Origin: Syntrophaceae bacterium UBA1411
Lineage (GTDB): Bacteria; Desulfobacterota; Syntrophia; Syntrophales; Smithellaceae
Direction of reading: 5' to 3'
NCBI GenBank assembly: GCA_002304995.1
Contig: DBPV01000039.1
Location: 1-6,879 of the forward strand
Length of the DNA: 6,879 nucleotides
The notes below the pieces were generated by a model. It was not told the origin of the DNA, did not search any database, and worked only from the letters and a program-made list of their open reading frames with translations. This document shows, piece after piece, positions 5,886 to 6,879 of this stretch (the first letter of the stretch is position 1; every line of letters begins with the position of its first letter). The translations under genes were made by a program, and so were the position numbers.

Positions 5886-6635
5886 CTATAAGGCGCCTGT
5901 CTTTCGGCCGGAGCGGCAAAAAATCTCATAGAGGATAATTCCCGCGGCAACCGCGACGTTGAAGGAATCGAAATTGCCCGCCATCGGAATCGTAACGAGA
6001 AAATCGCATTTTTTCTTGACCAGCGGGCGCAGCCCCTTGGCCTCGCTGCCCAGCACAAGAGCCACCGGACAGTCGAAGTCCTGCTCGGCAATCGGTTTTC
6101 CCCCATGGGCGTCCGCGCCGAAAACCCAGAAGCCTTGGCCCTTCAGTGCATCAAGCGTCTGGGATAAATTCGTCACGCGGGCGACGGGCAGTTGTTCGAC
6201 GCTGCCGGCGGAAGCCTTGATCACGGACGGCGTCACGGACGCCGCCCGGTCGGCGGGAATGACCACGCCGTTGGCGCCCAGACAATGCGCACTGCGGATG
6301 ATCGAGCCCAGATTCTGCGGATCCACAATACTGTCAAGGACGACGACCAGATCCCGAACGGCATGGGGATTGCGGTTTTGGATGATGCGGTCAAGGTCGG
6401 CGTAGGCGAACCCTTCGCGCAGACCGACGATTCCCTGATGATCGGCTCCGCCCGCGAGGTCGTCCAGAACCCGGCGGGGATGCCGTTCCACAGGAATCTT
6501 TCTTTGCTGCGCCAGCGCAAGGATGTCCTTGACCGGCAAGCCGCTGCGGCCGTCGGCAAGAAGAATTTTTGTCAGAGAGGCGTCCGGTCGGGAGAGAAGA
6601 ACCTTCAGGGGATTGATGCCGTAAACAGCTTCCAT
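5886..6635 (-). CDS. rlmB: 23S rRNA 2'-O-methyltransferase RlmB-like (TrmH/SpoU family)
   Basis: The 249-residue protein has the RlmB layout: an N-terminal substrate-binding domain beginning EAVYGINPLK (residues 2-11), then the SPOUT methyltransferase fold. Motif 1 is LDSIVDPQNLGSIIRSA with Asn108 and Arg114, motif 2 is LVLGSEAKGLR (193-203), and motif 3 is IPMAGNFDSFNVAVAAGI (216-233), which forms the knot binding S-adenosylmethionine; Phe stands where Leu is common in S(L)NV. RlmB methylates the ribose of G2251 in 23S rRNA (E. coli numbering) in the peptidyl transferase region. The ATG at 6633-6635 was chosen because AAGGA precedes it by 5-6 nt and the longer frame to 6731 would overlap pyrF with non-family sequence. 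It follows pyrF by 31 nt, probably in one operon. Another TrmH-family specificity cannot be excluded. Confidence 0.92.
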   Translation of the reverse strand: MEAVYGINPLKVLLSRPDASLTKILLADGRSGLPVKDILALAQQRKIPVERHPRRVLDDLAGGADHQGIVGLREGFAYADLDRIIQNRNPHAVRDLVVVLDSIVDPQNLGSIIRSAHCLGANGVVIPADRAASVTPSVIKASAGSVEQLPVARVTNLSQTLDALKGQGFWVFGADAHGGKPIAEQDFDCPVALVLGSEAKGLRPLVKKKCDFLVTIPMAGNFDSFNVAVAAGIILYEIFCRSGRKTGAL

Positions 6636-6666
6636 GCGCTTCCTTCTCTTTTTTCCGGGAAAGGGA

Positions 6667-6879
6667 TTATGTCCGGCCCCGGGCGGCCAGACCTGCGGCG
6701 ATCTCCTCCGTGATTTGCCGGCAGGCGGCAAGCGGGTCGCGGGCCTGCCGGATGGGCCGGCCTACAACAATATAGTCGGCTCCCGCCGCGATCGCTTCTT
6801 CGGCGGAAAGCGTTCTTTTCTGATCGTCTTTAACCGGCTGTGCGGCGCTCCTGATGCCGGGCGTCACGATCACAAAATC
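6667..6879 (-). CDS. pyrF: orotidine 5'-phosphate decarboxylase, C-terminal part, cut by window edge
   Basis: The last 70 codons plus a TAA stop are inside the window. They show the C-terminal PyrF signature: VTPGIR, DQKR, then a GADYIVVGRPI block, which together form the phosphate-binding end of the TIM barrel. PyrF turns OMP into UMP, the last step of pyrimidine nucleotide synthesis. The catalytic Lys-Asp region lies off the right edge. The tail after GRPI (about 30 residues) has usual length. rlmB follows after 31 nt with its own ribosome binding site. Confidence 0.93.
   Translation of the reverse strand, partial: DFVIVTPGIRSAAQPVKDDQKRTLSAEEAIAAGADYIVVGRPIRQARDPLAACRQITEEIAAGLAARGRT

Noticed and set aside
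6636..6731. N-terminal extension of rlmB by 32 residues
   Set aside because: The added stretch is Pro/Arg/Lys-rich, overlaps pyrF, and the family start (MEAVYGINPLK) with AAGGA before it is at 6635.

Overview
The window reads as a chromosomal housekeeping segment of a moderately GC-rich Gram-negative bacterium. A PilC-type pilus platform protein, a MEMO/AMMECR1 gene pair, a DUF1178 gene, CCA-encoding tRNA genes and sigma70-like promoters fit a deltaproteobacterium-like organism (Desulfobacterota, perhaps a syntrophic or sulfate-reducing lineage). That placement is inference from gene content and is not proven by any marker. There are no signs of prophage, insertion sequences, CRISPR or recent transfer, and no gene-free stretch exceeds about 170 bases.

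Almost everything is on the minus strand, so the layout is given right to left. The right edge holds the last 70 codons of pyrF (orotidine 5'-phosphate decarboxylase), followed 31 nt later by rlmB (TrmH-family 23S rRNA 2'-O-methyltransferase). After a 103-nt gap containing a good sigma70-type promoter comes pilC (type IV pilus inner-membrane platform). A tRNA-Pro(CGG) gene on the plus strand converges on pilC with only 4 nt between them. Divergent from the tRNA is a minus-strand run: a DUF1178 zinc-ribbon protein (GTG start), an 88-nt (88 bases) gap, the 771-residue fusion gene, then, after 10 nt, amrB (MEMO family) and, after 16 nt, amrA (AMMECR1 family). The left edge cuts into a minus-strand tRNA (only its first 22 nt are inside, probably tRNA-Thr), which has its own consensus TTGACA promoter element.

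The outstanding item is the 771-residue protein. Its first ~300 residues are a complete PLP-dependent cysteine synthase of the CysM type, and its last ~465 residues are a complete cysteinyl-tRNA synthetase, joined with almost no linker. One polypeptide could therefore make cysteine and load it onto tRNA-Cys. The synthetase half is also unusual: at the position of the fourth zinc ligand (Glu238 in E. coli CysRS) it has Ile, its HIGH motif reads HLGN, and the normally strict TDIDDK and HGGGSDL blocks are altered, while the overall spacing of motifs is exactly kept. The amrB and amrA genes lie tightly behind it, but the radical SAM partner amrS is not adjacent. The nearby rlmB and tRNA recall the cysE-cysS-rlmB-secE-nusG neighbourhood of other bacteria, which suggests the left side may continue into a tRNA-tuf-secE-nusG block.
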